In this document: piece by piece, positions 32,733 through 44,379 of the stretch
How the letters are laid out: each line of letters starts with the position of its first letter
How positions within the stretch are numbered: the first letter of the stretch is position 1
Assembly: GCF_017183135.1 (NCBI RefSeq)
Contig: NZ_JADDXW010000008.1
Coordinates: forward strand, 1-64,000
Origin: Aurantimonas marina
GTDB taxonomy: Bacteria > Pseudomonadota > Alphaproteobacteria > Rhizobiales > Rhizobiaceae
DNA: 64,000 nt
Reading direction: 5' to 3'
Notes under the pieces: model-generated
Database searches by the model: none
Seen by the model: only the letters and a program-made list of their open reading frames with translations
What the model was told of the DNA's origin: nothing
Translations under genes and position numbers: made by a program

Positions 32733-32752
32733 ACATAAGCATATCTTTATGT
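32733..32752. promoter_or_regulatory. Palindromic operator upstream of metH
   Basis: An exact palindrome ACATAA-N8-TTATGT with central ATATCT, 35 bp before the metH start. ArsR-type methionine regulators (SahR) of Proteobacteria use AT-rich palindromes of this kind before methionine genes; assigning it to such a regulator is inference, as none is in the window. Confidence 0.5.
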
Positions 32753-32787
32753 GATCTGCGGGGCGAGAAACCGGGATCAACGACGCC

Positions 32788-36573
<3,786 letters not shown>

Positions 36574-36685
36574 GCGGGACAATCCGGATACATGACGATC
36601 GCCGTGGAGACCCAACCCACCTTTGCAGCGTACCCAGCGCGAAAATTTCTCACAAGCGAGCGGGAATTTGGAACGCACGACGCTG

Positions 36686-36698
36686 CGATACGGTATCG
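36686..36698. promoter_or_regulatory. Palindrome CGATAC-G-GTATCG in the fpr leader
   Basis: An exact 6-bp-arm palindrome about 185 bp before fpr, followed by TATATACT, which would suit a -10 element. A regulator binding at this promoter is possible. I do not recognise the motif. Confidence 0.35.
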
Positions 36699-36882
36699 TA
36701 GGGACTATATACTGTCGTGACGATCAGTGAGGCGGCGAGGTCGCGGGCGGTGCGGCAACCGTTTCTCCCGACAAACGGGATGGAAGAGCCGGCGGCAGAC
36801 GGGCGCGAGCGCTTACGCCGGATGGGCGGATCGCTGTGAGTGGTGCAACGCGCCGATTGCGAATGGAAAAGGACGAAACCCG

Positions 36883-37707
36883 ATGAGTTCTCTCGCTCTC
36901 CAGATGGAACGTGCGCCGGAAACCGCCTTTCCCATTCCGGCAGGCGTCTTCGCTGAGACCGTTACGTCGGTGACGCACTACACGGACAGCTTGTTCTCGT
37001 TCCGCATCTCCCGGCCGCAGAGCTTCCGGTTCCGCTCGGGCGAATTCGTCATGATCGGTCTGCCCAATGCGGAAAAGCCGGTTTTTCGCGCCTATTCGAT
37101 CGCCAGTCCGTCTTGGGACGAGGAACTGGAGTTTTTCTCGATCAAGGTGCCGGATGGTCCCTTAACCGAGCATCTGCAGAAGGTTGCCGTCGGCGATACC
37201 GTGCTGATGCGCAAGAAATCGACCGGCACGCTGGTGCTCGACGCGCTGAAGCCCGGCAAGCGGCTGTTCCTGTTCTCGACCGGCACGGGGATCGCGCCGT
37301 TTGCGGGCGTCGTCCGCGATCCCGAAACCTACGAGAAGCTCGATCAGGTGATCCTGACCCAGACCTGCCGGTTCGAGGCCGAGCTGGCTTACGGGCGGGA
37401 TCTGGTCGCGGCGGCCCGATCGGACGAATTGATGAGCGAGTTCATCGGCGACAAGCTGCTGTTTCATGCGAGCGCGACGCGGGAGGGCGAAACCCGCCGC
37501 CACCGGATCACCACGTTGATCGAGACCGGTCGTCTGTTCGACCAACTCGGCATTCCGCCGCTCGATCCGACCGATGACCGGGCGATGATCTGCGGCTCCA
37601 TGGCGATGCTGAAGGATACCGAGAAGCTGCTCGACGCGCGCGGCTTCGAGGAAGGCGCCAACAGCAAGCCGGCGACCTATGTCGTGGAGCGCGCTTTCGT
37701 CGATTGA
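36883..37707 (+). CDS. fpr: Ferredoxin--NADP+ reductase
   Basis: A 274-residue flavoenzyme of the bacterial FNR class. The FAD-binding barrel has FRAYSIASPSWDEELEFFSI (RxYS motif, about residue 67) and the NADP domain has FSTGTGIAPFAGVVRD and MICGSMAMLKD. It ends in FVD, close to the FVE/aromatic terminus of subclass I enzymes. I chose ATG 36883, with AAGGA upstream, because the N-terminus of the family starts there. It shuttles electrons between NADPH and ferredoxin or flavodoxin and could supply MetH reactivation; that link is by position only. Confidence 0.93.
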   Translation: MSSLALQMERAPETAFPIPAGVFAETVTSVTHYTDSLFSFRISRPQSFRFRSGEFVMIGLPNAEKPVFRAYSIASPSWDEELEFFSIKVPDGPLTEHLQKVAVGDTVLMRKKSTGTLVLDALKPGKRLFLFSTGTGIAPFAGVVRDPETYEKLDQVILTQTCRFEAELAYGRDLVAAARSDELMSEFIGDKLLFHASATREGETRRHRITTLIETGRLFDQLGIPPLDPTDDRAMICGSMAMLKDTEKLLDARGFEEGANSKPATYVVERAFVD

Positions 37708-37755
37708 GGCTACACATTCGCGGGCTGCCAACGCCAATCGCTTGACAGGAGAGAT

Positions 37756-38934
37756 GTGCAGAGGCACGGCGGCTGCATGAGCCAATCTCCCCACACAGGC
37801 CTGAAGGTCCTGGAACTCGCGCGCATCCTGGCCGGACCGTGGATCGGTCAGACGCTGGCCGATCTTGGTGCCGACGTCATCAAGGTCGAGAGTCCGGCGG
37901 GTGACGATACGCGTGGCTGGGGACCTCCTTTCATCGACCGGCACGGCGAGCGGACGGCGGCCTATTTCCACGCCTGCAACCGCGGCAAACGCTCGGTGGT
38001 GGCGGATTTTTCCACCGAGGCGGGGCGGGCGCTGGTCCGCGAATTGGCGTCCGAGGCGGACGTTCTGATCGAAAATTTCAAGGTCGGCGGCCTGAAGAAA
38101 TATGGCCTCGACTACGACAGCCTCAATTCCGTCAATCCGGGCCTCGTCTATTGCTCGGTCACCGGATTCGGCCAGGACGGCCCCTATGCGGGCAGGGCCG
38201 GCTACGATTTCATGATCCAGGGCATGGGCGGAATCATGAGCCTGACCGGAGCGCCGGACGGCGAGCCGCAGAAGATCGGCGTCGCCTTCGCCGACATCTT
38301 TACCGGGCTGTACGGGACGATCGCGATCCAGGCGGCGCTGGCCGCTCGCGAGCGGACCGGCCGCGGCCAGTTCGTCGACATGGCGCTCTATGACTGCATG
38401 GCCGGAGTCCTCGCCAACCAGGCGCTGAACTACTTCGCGACCGGGGTCGCGCCGCGGCGGCTCGGCAACGCCCATCCTAATATCGTGCCCTACCAGGTCT
38501 TTCCGGTCGCCGACGGCCACCTCATCGTCGCCTGCGGCAATGACCGCCAGTTCGATCGGTTCTGCGGCGTGCTCGGATTGGGCGATCTGGCCACGGACGA
38601 ACGCTATCGGACCAACGAGGCGCGGGTCGCGAACCGCGACGCGCTCACGCTGATCCTGACGGCGGCGATCGGCGCGTGGACGCGCGACGACCTCCTGGCG
38701 AAACTCGAGGCGGTCGGGGTGCCGGCCGGACCGATCAACGATGTCGCGGACGTTTTCGCCGACCCGCAAATCCTGCATCGAAACATGAAGGTCGCGCCAC
38801 AAGGCGTTGCCGGTGTTCGCACTCCGATTGTTTTTGGGAACGCCGATCTTTCCTTGGGCCGGCCGGCGCCGAAGCTCGGCGAGCATCAGAGCGCGCGCTT
38901 CGGCCTCACGGCGCGAAATAAGCTGGCAGATTAG
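37756..38934 (+). CDS. CaiB/BaiF family (class III) CoA-transferase
   Basis: A 392-residue CoA-transferase. The family signature LELARILAGPWIGQTLADLGADVIKVE opens the protein, and the catalytic Asp lies in GRGQFVDMALYD (about residue 210). HPNIVPYQVF and VPAGPINDVADVFADPQ are typical of the subgroup that uses succinyl-CoA with dicarboxylic acids. The start is either GTG 37756, with GGAG 5 bp upstream, or ATG 37777 where homology begins. It stands alone 48 bp after fpr. The acceptor acid is unknown. Confidence 0.9.
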   Translation: MQRHGGCMSQSPHTGLKVLELARILAGPWIGQTLADLGADVIKVESPAGDDTRGWGPPFIDRHGERTAAYFHACNRGKRSVVADFSTEAGRALVRELASEADVLIENFKVGGLKKYGLDYDSLNSVNPGLVYCSVTGFGQDGPYAGRAGYDFMIQGMGGIMSLTGAPDGEPQKIGVAFADIFTGLYGTIAIQAALAARERTGRGQFVDMALYDCMAGVLANQALNYFATGVAPRRLGNAHPNIVPYQVFPVADGHLIVACGNDRQFDRFCGVLGLGDLATDERYRTNEARVANRDALTLILTAAIGAWTRDDLLAKLEAVGVPAGPINDVADVFADPQILHRNMKVAPQGVAGVRTPIVFGNADLSLGRPAPKLGEHQSARFGLTARNKLAD

Positions 38935-39078
38935 GCAAGGTGGCCGTCGCGAGGAAGGTGCCGGTCGTGGCGCGCACTCCAGCTGCATGCTTCGGCTAGG
39001 CCATGTAGCGATCTCGTGATCGACACATTTGGTCTCCACGACGGGCGGCCCGGGTCAGCCCTGCGCAGGCTCCGCGCG

Positions 39079-39093
39079 TTAAGCACTGGTTAA
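39079..39093. promoter_or_regulatory. CtrA-binding site upstream of minC
   Basis: TTAA-GCACTGG-TTAA is an exact match to the full CtrA consensus TTAA-N7-TTAA, 44 bp before the minC start. A TTAACC half-site follows at 39129. Control of the Min system by CtrA has been proposed in Sinorhizobium, which supports the reading. Confidence 0.7.
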
Positions 39094-39137
39094 CCCCATC
39101 CCGCTTAGATCGCCGTAGCAACCGAAAATTAACCGAG

Positions 39138-39899
39138 ATGACCAAGACCCTGACTGACACCCGTCCGATTCGCCTGAAGGGCCGCTCGTTCCTCGCCCTC
39201 GTTCTCGCGCCGGAACTTCCGTTCGACGCCTGGTTGGCCCGGCTCGACGATCTTGCGGCCCGCTCCACCGGCTTTTTTCTGGGGCGGCCGATCGTGCTCG
39301 ACGTCGAGGGGCTCGATATCGACCAGGCGCAGTTGAAGGAACTGATCGGCGAACTCGGCGAGCGCAGTGTGCGGATTATGGGAATCGAGGGGGCGCGCGC
39401 GTCACTGCTTGGCTTCGGCATGCCGCCTGCGATGAAGGGCGGCAGGCCCGCTGCTGATTTCGAACCACCGGTGGCAGAGTCCGCGCCGAAAAAGACGGAA
39501 TCGACGAAATCCAAGGCGGCGAGCAAACCGGCAACCGCGCAGACCGCTGAACCGCAGCCGGCCAAGGCGATGCCTTCGATCATTATCACGGAACCGGTGC
39601 GTTCCGGCCAGTCGGTGATCTTTCCCGAGGGCGACGTCACCATTCTGGGATCGGTGGCGTCGGGGTCGGAGGTTGTCGCCGGCGGTTCGATCCACGTCTA
39701 CGGAACACTTCGGGGCAGGGCGATGGCGGGATCCGTCGGCAACGGTTCGGCGCGGATCTTTTGCCGCAAGCTCGAAGCTGAGCTGGTGGCGATCGACGGC
39801 CTCTACAAAACGGCCGAGGACATGGAGCCGAAGTACCGTGGCCAGGCCGTCCAGGTCTGGCTCGAAGGCGATACGATCAAGGCGGAAATTCTGGGCTGA
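39138..39899 (+). CDS. minC: Septum-site inhibitor MinC
   Basis: A 253-residue division inhibitor that blocks FtsZ ring formation away from midcell. The N-terminal FtsZ-binding domain (about 10-105) is followed by a Lys/Pro/Ala linker (about 115-150) and the C-terminal beta-helix that binds MinD, with FPEGDVTILGSVASGSEV and GGSIHVYGTLRGRAMAG. It is first in minCDE, 32 bp before minD, and carries a CtrA-type site upstream. Confidence 0.95.
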   Translation: MTKTLTDTRPIRLKGRSFLALVLAPELPFDAWLARLDDLAARSTGFFLGRPIVLDVEGLDIDQAQLKELIGELGERSVRIMGIEGARASLLGFGMPPAMKGGRPAADFEPPVAESAPKKTESTKSKAASKPATAQTAEPQPAKAMPSIIITEPVRSGQSVIFPEGDVTILGSVASGSEVVAGGSIHVYGTLRGRAMAGSVGNGSARIFCRKLEAELVAIDGLYKTAEDMEPKYRGQAVQVWLEGDTIKAEILG

Positions 39900-39931
39900 G
39901 GCTGCAAGCGGCCGGGAAGCAGGAGAGCGAG

Positions 39932-40747
39932 ATGGCGAAAGTAATCGTGGTGACCTCTGGCAAGGGAGGCGTCGGCAAGACGACTTCCACCGCCGCGCTG
40001 GGCGCGGCGTTGGCGCAGCGTGGCGAGAAGACGGTGGTCGTCGATTTCGATGTTGGCCTGCGCAATCTCGATCTCGTCATGGGAGCCGAGCGGCGTGTGG
40101 TCTACGACCTCATCAACGTTGTCCAGGGCGACGCCAAGCTGACGCAGGCGCTGATCCGCGACAAGCGACTCGAGACGCTCTACCTGCTGCCGGCCTCGCA
40201 GACGCGCGACAAGGATAACCTCACGGCCGAAGGCGTCGAGCAGGTGATGGAAGAGTTGAAAAAGACCTTCGACTGGGTGATCTGCGACAGCCCGGCCGGC
40301 ATCGAGCGGGGCGCAACGCTCGCCATGCGTCATGCCGACGTCGCGGTCGTCGTCACCAATCCGGAAGTGTCGTCGGTGCGTGACTCGGACCGGATCATCG
40401 GGCTGCTCGATTCCAAGACCGCCAAGGCGGAGCGTGGCGAGCGGATTGAGAAACATCTGCTTTTGACCCGCTACGACCCCGCCCGTGCCGAGCGTGGCGA
40501 CATGCTGAAGGTCGAGGACGTTCTCGACATCCTGTCGATCCCGCTCCTCGGTATCATCCCCGAGAGCATGGACGTGTTGCGGGCGTCGAATCTCGGAACG
40601 CCGGTGACACTCGGCGAAAATCACAGCGCGCCGGCTCTCGCCTACAGAGACGCCGCTCGCCGCCTTGCCGGCGAACAGGTGCCGATGACGGTACCGGGCG
40701 AAAGGCGTGGCCTGTTCGGCAAACTCTTCGGGCGGAGGGCGGCATGA
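39932..40747 (+). CDS. minD: Septum-site ATPase MinD
   Basis: A 271-residue membrane-binding ATPase that recruits MinC and oscillates with MinE. The deviant Walker A is [11 protein letters not shown] (about 10-20); the switch segments are [13 protein letters not shown] and [12 protein letters not shown]. The C-terminus ends in an amphipathic, basic helix ([12 protein letters not shown]) that inserts in the membrane. The ribosome-binding site is GCAGGAGAG before ATG 39932. It overlaps minE by 4 bp (ATGA). Confidence 0.97.
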   Translation: MAKVIVVTSGKGGVGKTTSTAALGAALAQRGEKTVVVDFDVGLRNLDLVMGAERRVVYDLINVVQGDAKLTQALIRDKRLETLYLLPASQTRDKDNLTAEGVEQVMEELKKTFDWVICDSPAGIERGATLAMRHADVAVVVTNPEVSSVRDSDRIIGLLDSKTAKAERGERIEKHLLLTRYDPARAERGDMLKVEDVLDILSIPLLGIIPESMDVLRASNLGTPVTLGENHSAPALAYRDAARRLAGEQVPMTVPGERRGLFGKLFGRRAA

Positions 40748-41007
40748 GTCTTTTCAGTTTCTTCAGCAAACAGACATCGGCGCCGATGGCGCGCGAACGA
40801 CTGCAGGTCCTGCTTGCGCATGAGCGGGCGTCGGTCGGGCACTCCGATCTCGTCGCCCAGCTTCGGGAGGAAATTCTCGCCGTCATCGCAAAACATGTGC
40901 AGCTCGACGGCGACATGGTGAGCGTCAAGATGGATCGTGGCGAACAGGTCTCGACCCTCGAGGTCGACATCGAGATCCCCACGACCGCAAGCGTGCGGGC
41001 GGCCTGA
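40744..41007 (+). CDS. minE: Topological specificity factor MinE
   Basis: An 87-residue protein: an N-terminal membrane-targeting and anti-MinCD helix ([24 protein letters not shown], split by the usual short loop) and a C-terminal dimerisation domain ([24 protein letters not shown]). The length and order are standard. It starts inside the last codon of minD, so production is coupled. It restores division at midcell by displacing MinCD. Confidence 0.96.
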   Translation: MSLFSFFSKQTSAPMARERLQVLLAHERASVGHSDLVAQLREEILAVIAKHVQLDGDMVSVKMDRGEQVSTLEVDIEIPTTASVRAA

Positions 41008-41074
41008 CGGCATCTCGCCCAATGAGTCCGCCGCCCCTGATCGCGGCGACTCCCGACAGGAAAAGGAGACCAGC

Positions 41075-41224
41075 ATGAGCCGAGTAACCCTCCTGGAGCG
41101 GTTGAAGGAACTGCAGCAGACGCCGAAGTTCCAGAACCGCGACATTCGCACGATCAGCGCCATTCTCTCGACCGAGGCGTTGGCCAAGCACGTCGAAGCC
41201 TGCGAGCAGGCCGCCGCGCGCTGA
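41075..41224 (+). CDS. Small protein of unknown function after minE
   Basis: A 49-residue reading frame with a strong AAAAGGAGA site 7 bp before its ATG. The sequence is mostly helical and charged (LLERLKELQQTPKF, then TISAILSTEALAKHVEACEQ). It lies 67 bp after minE in the same direction, so it may be the last gene of the min transcript. I recognise no family. The ribosome-binding site and codon use are the grounds for calling it. Confidence 0.55.
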   Translation: MSRVTLLERLKELQQTPKFQNRDIRTISAILSTEALAKHVEACEQAAAR

Positions 41225-41389
41225 CGCCAGGCTTCCTTCGGTCGAACACGATCGAGCGGTCCGGCTTCGCATTGCGCGGCCGGGCGGCAATGCGTTTCGG
41301 AGACCCTGTTCGGGCGGACGCGAAATCGCTTGCGCCATAGACGCCGATCGCTACTGTGACAAATTGATCGGGAGGGCGCGAGAAACGCC
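41225..41389. other. Gap between the min unit and the B12 leader
   Basis: Nothing was recognised here apart from a probable promoter for the riboswitch transcript close to the right end (AT-rich GTGACAAATTGATC near 41357). Confidence 0.4.
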
Positions 41390-41645
41390 CGATCCGGTCG
41401 AAGGACGGTTCCCCGGCTGCCAAGCGGCTGGGGCGAAGAGGGAATGCGACGGGCCGACCCAAGCAGGGGGCCCTCATCGCAGCCGACCCCGCGACTGTAG
41501 AGCGGCGAGGTCTTCACCGCCGATTCGTGCTGAAAATGCCATGCGCATCGAGGAACGAATCGGAAAGCCACTGAAGCTTAGGCTTCGGGAAGGCGAGGCG
41601 ACGACCGACGACCCGTGAGCCAGGAGACCTGCCGGCCTTGTAACC
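41390..41645 (+). promoter_or_regulatory. Cobalamin riboswitch
   Basis: Conserved blocks appear in order: GGTTCCCC (about 41408), AAGAGGGAATGCGACGGG (from 41437), GCAGCCGACCCCGCGACTGTA (split over 41480-41500), GCCACTG (about 41568), GGGAAGGCGAGGCGACG (from 41587) and the B12 box AGCCAGGAGACC at 41618-41629. It ends about 35 bp before cbtB and should shut off the downstream uptake and synthesis genes when adenosylcobalamin is plentiful. The edges are approximate. Confidence 0.93.
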
Positions 41646-41677
41646 CGCCGCATTTCGCGGCCGTCACGGAGGTTGAT

Positions 41678-41854
41678 ATGACTACCACTACCCACAGCAT
41701 CGCGCATACCGATGCACCGACGCGTATCGCGACCGGACTCGCGGCGCTGGTTCTCGGAGTGTTTTTCGTCTTCGGCATCGGTTTCGCCCATTCGGCGGCG
41801 GTGCATGACACGGCGCACGATGTGCGGCATTCCTACGGATTCCCCTGCCACTAA
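41678..41854 (+). CDS. cbtB: Cobalt transporter subunit CbtB
   Basis: A 58-residue single-helix membrane protein. The hydrophobic segment (about 17-40, IATGLAALVLGVFFVFGIGF) is followed by a His-rich tail HDTAHDVRHSYGFPCH, the metal-binding end typical of CbtB. GGAGG stands 5 bp before ATG 41678. It is directly behind the cobalamin riboswitch and ahead of cbtA, the classic arrangement of the predicted B12-regulated cobalt importer CbtAB. Confidence 0.93.
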   Translation: MTTTTHSIAHTDAPTRIATGLAALVLGVFFVFGIGFAHSAAVHDTAHDVRHSYGFPCH

Positions 41855-41950
41855 GCTTTGTTTGCCCGGCCGCCATGGCGCGGACCGGGCTTTTGCTTTG
41901 TCGTATTGATCGAAGCCGCCCGAGCACCTCGGCGCGGAAGGGATACCGCT

Positions 41951-42718
41951 ATGATTGTCAGATTCCTGTTGGCCGCGCTGGTTGCTGGCCTTTTCGTCGG
42001 TGTCGTGATGACCCCGGTTCAATATGCCGGCGTGGTCCCGCTAATTCTCCAAGCCGAGGAATATGAGAGCGGTGCCCCGGGACACGAGGCGGTTAGTCCC
42101 GATCTCGGCGGTTCGGCGGAACGCCGGCAAATGTCGGCGTTGTTCGGCGGCGAATTGGTGCTCGCCAATTACCACGAGCCGGCAGTCGGGGCGAGCAGCG
42201 AAGAGGCGGGCGCATCTTCGTTCGACGGCAACCGCCTATTTGGCACGCTGTCAGCGAATATCGTGGCGGGTGGTGGCTTCGCGCTGATCCTGGCGGCGGT
42301 CAGCCTGCTCACCGGCCGCGCAATCGCCCGGTCGAATGGCGTTCTATGGGGTTTGGCCGGCTTTGCGACCGTGGGTCTGGCGCCCGCGCTCGGACTGCCG
42401 CCGGAACTGCCGGCGATGCCGGCCGCCGATCTGTTCGAGCGGCAAGTCTGGTGGGCCGCAGTCGTTACGTTGACCGCAGGAGCGCTTTACCTTCTGGTGT
42501 TTAGACGCGAGCTATGGGCAACATTGGCCGCGATCGTGATGCTTGCCGTGCCGCATGTGGTCGGCGCGCCGCACCCGCTTGACCTTGCGAGCCCGGTTCC
42601 GCCAACGCTTGCGGCGGAGTTCGCGGTCATTTCGCTGGCCACTACGGCGGCGTTCTGGGTTCTGCTGGGGCTCAGCGTCGGCTTCGTGATGGACCGATTC
42701 GGGACTCGCGCGGTGTGA
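41951..42718 (+). CDS. cbtA: Cobalt transporter subunit CbtA
   Basis: A 255-residue membrane protein with about five to six helices, the partner of CbtB. The first helix begins [20 protein letters not shown]; later helices include [36 protein letters not shown] and [21 protein letters not shown] 41951 is chosen since homology and the first helix start there. It overlaps cobP by 4 bp. Confidence 0.92.
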   Translation: MIVRFLLAALVAGLFVGVVMTPVQYAGVVPLILQAEEYESGAPGHEAVSPDLGGSAERRQMSALFGGELVLANYHEPAVGASSEEAGASSFDGNRLFGTLSANIVAGGGFALILAAVSLLTGRAIARSNGVLWGLAGFATVGLAPALGLPPELPAMPAADLFERQVWWAAVVTLTAGALYLLVFRRELWATLAAIVMLAVPHVVGAPHPLDLASPVPPTLAAEFAVISLATTAAFWVLLGLSVGFVMDRFGTRAV

Positions 42719-43245
42719 GTATAGCGCTCGGCGATGGTGTCACTCTCATTATTGGCGGAGCCCGCTCCGGCAAAAGCGCCCTTGCCGAGCGGCTGGCCGA
42801 AGAAAGCAGTCTTGCTCCCGTCTATCTCGCGACGGGCAGGGCTTTCGACGCCGAGATGGAGGCGCGCATCAGCCAGCACCGGGTACGGCGGGGCAACGGC
42901 TGGCGAACGGTTGAAGTGCCGCTCGATCTGGTGACCGCGATCCGGTGCGAAGCCGGGCCGGAGCGGGTGCTCCTCGTCGATTGCCTGACGCTGTGGCTGA
43001 CCAACCTCATGATGGAGGGACGGGCGGTCGCGGTGGAATGTCAGGCGCTGGTCGACTGCCTCGCCGCGATGCTTCCAGGTCCGGTGATCCTCGTTTCCAA
43101 CGAGGTCGGGCTCGGGATCGTGCCGGAGAACGAGATGGCCCGTGATTTTCGAGATCACGCGGGCCGGTTGCACCAAACAGTTGCGGCGGTCGCGGCAAAG
43201 GTCATCTTCGTCGCCGCCGGCCTGCCGATGATATTGAAGGGCTGA
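42715..43245 (+). CDS. cobP: Adenosylcobinamide kinase / adenosylcobinamide-phosphate guanylyltransferase
   Basis: A 176-residue bifunctional enzyme (CobP/CobU) that phosphorylates adenosylcobinamide and adds GMP, activating it for the nucleotide loop. The P-loop is [18 protein letters not shown] (about 10-27); [29 protein letters not shown] holds the guanylate site with the His near residue 45; [12 protein letters not shown] is the Walker B region. It starts with GTG 42715, overlapping the stop of cbtA. Confidence 0.96.
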   Translation: MSIALGDGVTLIIGGARSGKSALAERLAEESSLAPVYLATGRAFDAEMEARISQHRVRRGNGWRTVEVPLDLVTAIRCEAGPERVLLVDCLTLWLTNLMMEGRAVAVECQALVDCLAAMLPGPVILVSNEVGLGIVPENEMARDFRDHAGRLHQTVAAVAAKVIFVAAGLPMILKG

Positions 43246-43290
43246 TCGCCGACCGCCAAGAATGAGATGATCGCGACAATGGAGGCACCC

Positions 43291-44367
43291 ATGCAGGGCC
43301 AGAAAATTCCCGCCACCGTCATCACCGGCTTTCTCGGTGCGGGCAAGACGACGCTCGTTCGCAACCTCCTGCAGAATGCCGGGGGTCGGAAAATCGCATT
43401 GGTCATCAACGAGTTCGGTGATCTCGGCGTCGATGGCGACATCCTCAAGGGCTGCGGGATCGAGACCTGCAGCGAGGACGACGTTGTCGAACTGACCAAT
43501 GGCTGCATCTGTTGCACCGTCGCCGACGACTTCATTCCGACCATGACCAAGCTTTTGGAGCGCGATCGCGTGCCCGATCACATCGTCATCGAAACCTCGG
43601 GTCTCGCCTTGCCGCAGCCGCTGGTCGCGGCCTTCAACTGGCCGGAGGTGAAGACGCGGGTGACCGTCGACGGGGTCGTCACGGTCATCGATACGGCGGC
43701 CGTCGCCGACGGCCGCTTTGCCGACGACGAGGAAAAAGTCGCGGCCCAGCGGGTGGCGGATGAGAGCCTCGACCACGATAATCCGTTGGAGGAGCTGTTC
43801 GAGGACCAGATCGCGGCAGCCGACCTCATCGTCCTCAACAAGGCCGATCTGGTTGACGCTCCGACACTGGAGCGGGTGCGGCGCGAGATCCGGCAAAAGA
43901 GCGCGCGCGGGGTGAAGATCGTGACCGCGGAGGGTGGCAAGCTGCCGGCGGACGTGCTGCTCGGCATCGCGGCCGGCACGGAAGACCTCATCGCCGCGCG
44001 CAAGTCGCATCACGAGCAGGAGCATGCGGGCGAGGCGCACGACCACGACGAGTTCGAGAGCTTCGTCGTCGATGCCGGCGCCGTCCCCGACCCAGCGACC
44101 TTCGCGAAGGGACTGTCCAGACTGATCGCGGCCCATGACATTCTGCGGCTGAAGGGTTTTGCCGACGTGCCGGGCAAGCCAATGCGGCTGGTCGTGCAGG
44201 CGGTCGGCCAACGGATCGACACCTATTTCGACCGCGCCTGGGCACCCGGCGAAACCCGGGCCACGCGTCTTGTCGTCATCGGGCTTCACGACGGCCTCGA
44301 CGCGGTGCGGATCGAGGCCGAGATTCGGGCGTTGGCTGAGAGCGCGGCAAAAGAAGCCGCCGAGTAG
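43291..44367 (+). CDS. cobW: Metal-chaperone GTPase CobW
   Basis: A 358-residue G3E-family GTPase thought to deliver cobalt to the CobNST chelatase. The GTPase core has VITGFLGAGKTTLVRNLL (P-loop), the metal motif CICCTVADDF (Cys-x-Cys-Cys), ETSGLALPQPL and NKADLVD. A His-rich stretch HHEQEHAGEAHDHDE (about 240-255) is a further metal site. I chose ATG 43291, 5 bp after GGAGG; two other Met codons upstream lack a site. It lies directly before cobN, its expected client. Confidence 0.95.
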   Translation: MQGQKIPATVITGFLGAGKTTLVRNLLQNAGGRKIALVINEFGDLGVDGDILKGCGIETCSEDDVVELTNGCICCTVADDFIPTMTKLLERDRVPDHIVIETSGLALPQPLVAAFNWPEVKTRVTVDGVVTVIDTAAVADGRFADDEEKVAAQRVADESLDHDNPLEELFEDQIAAADLIVLNKADLVDAPTLERVRREIRQKSARGVKIVTAEGGKLPADVLLGIAAGTEDLIAARKSHHEQEHAGEAHDHDEFESFVVDAGAVPDPATFAKGLSRLIAAHDILRLKGFADVPGKPMRLVVQAVGQRIDTYFDRAWAPGETRATRLVVIGLHDGLDAVRIEAEIRALAESAAKEAAE

Positions 44368-44379
44368 CGGGCGCTTTCC

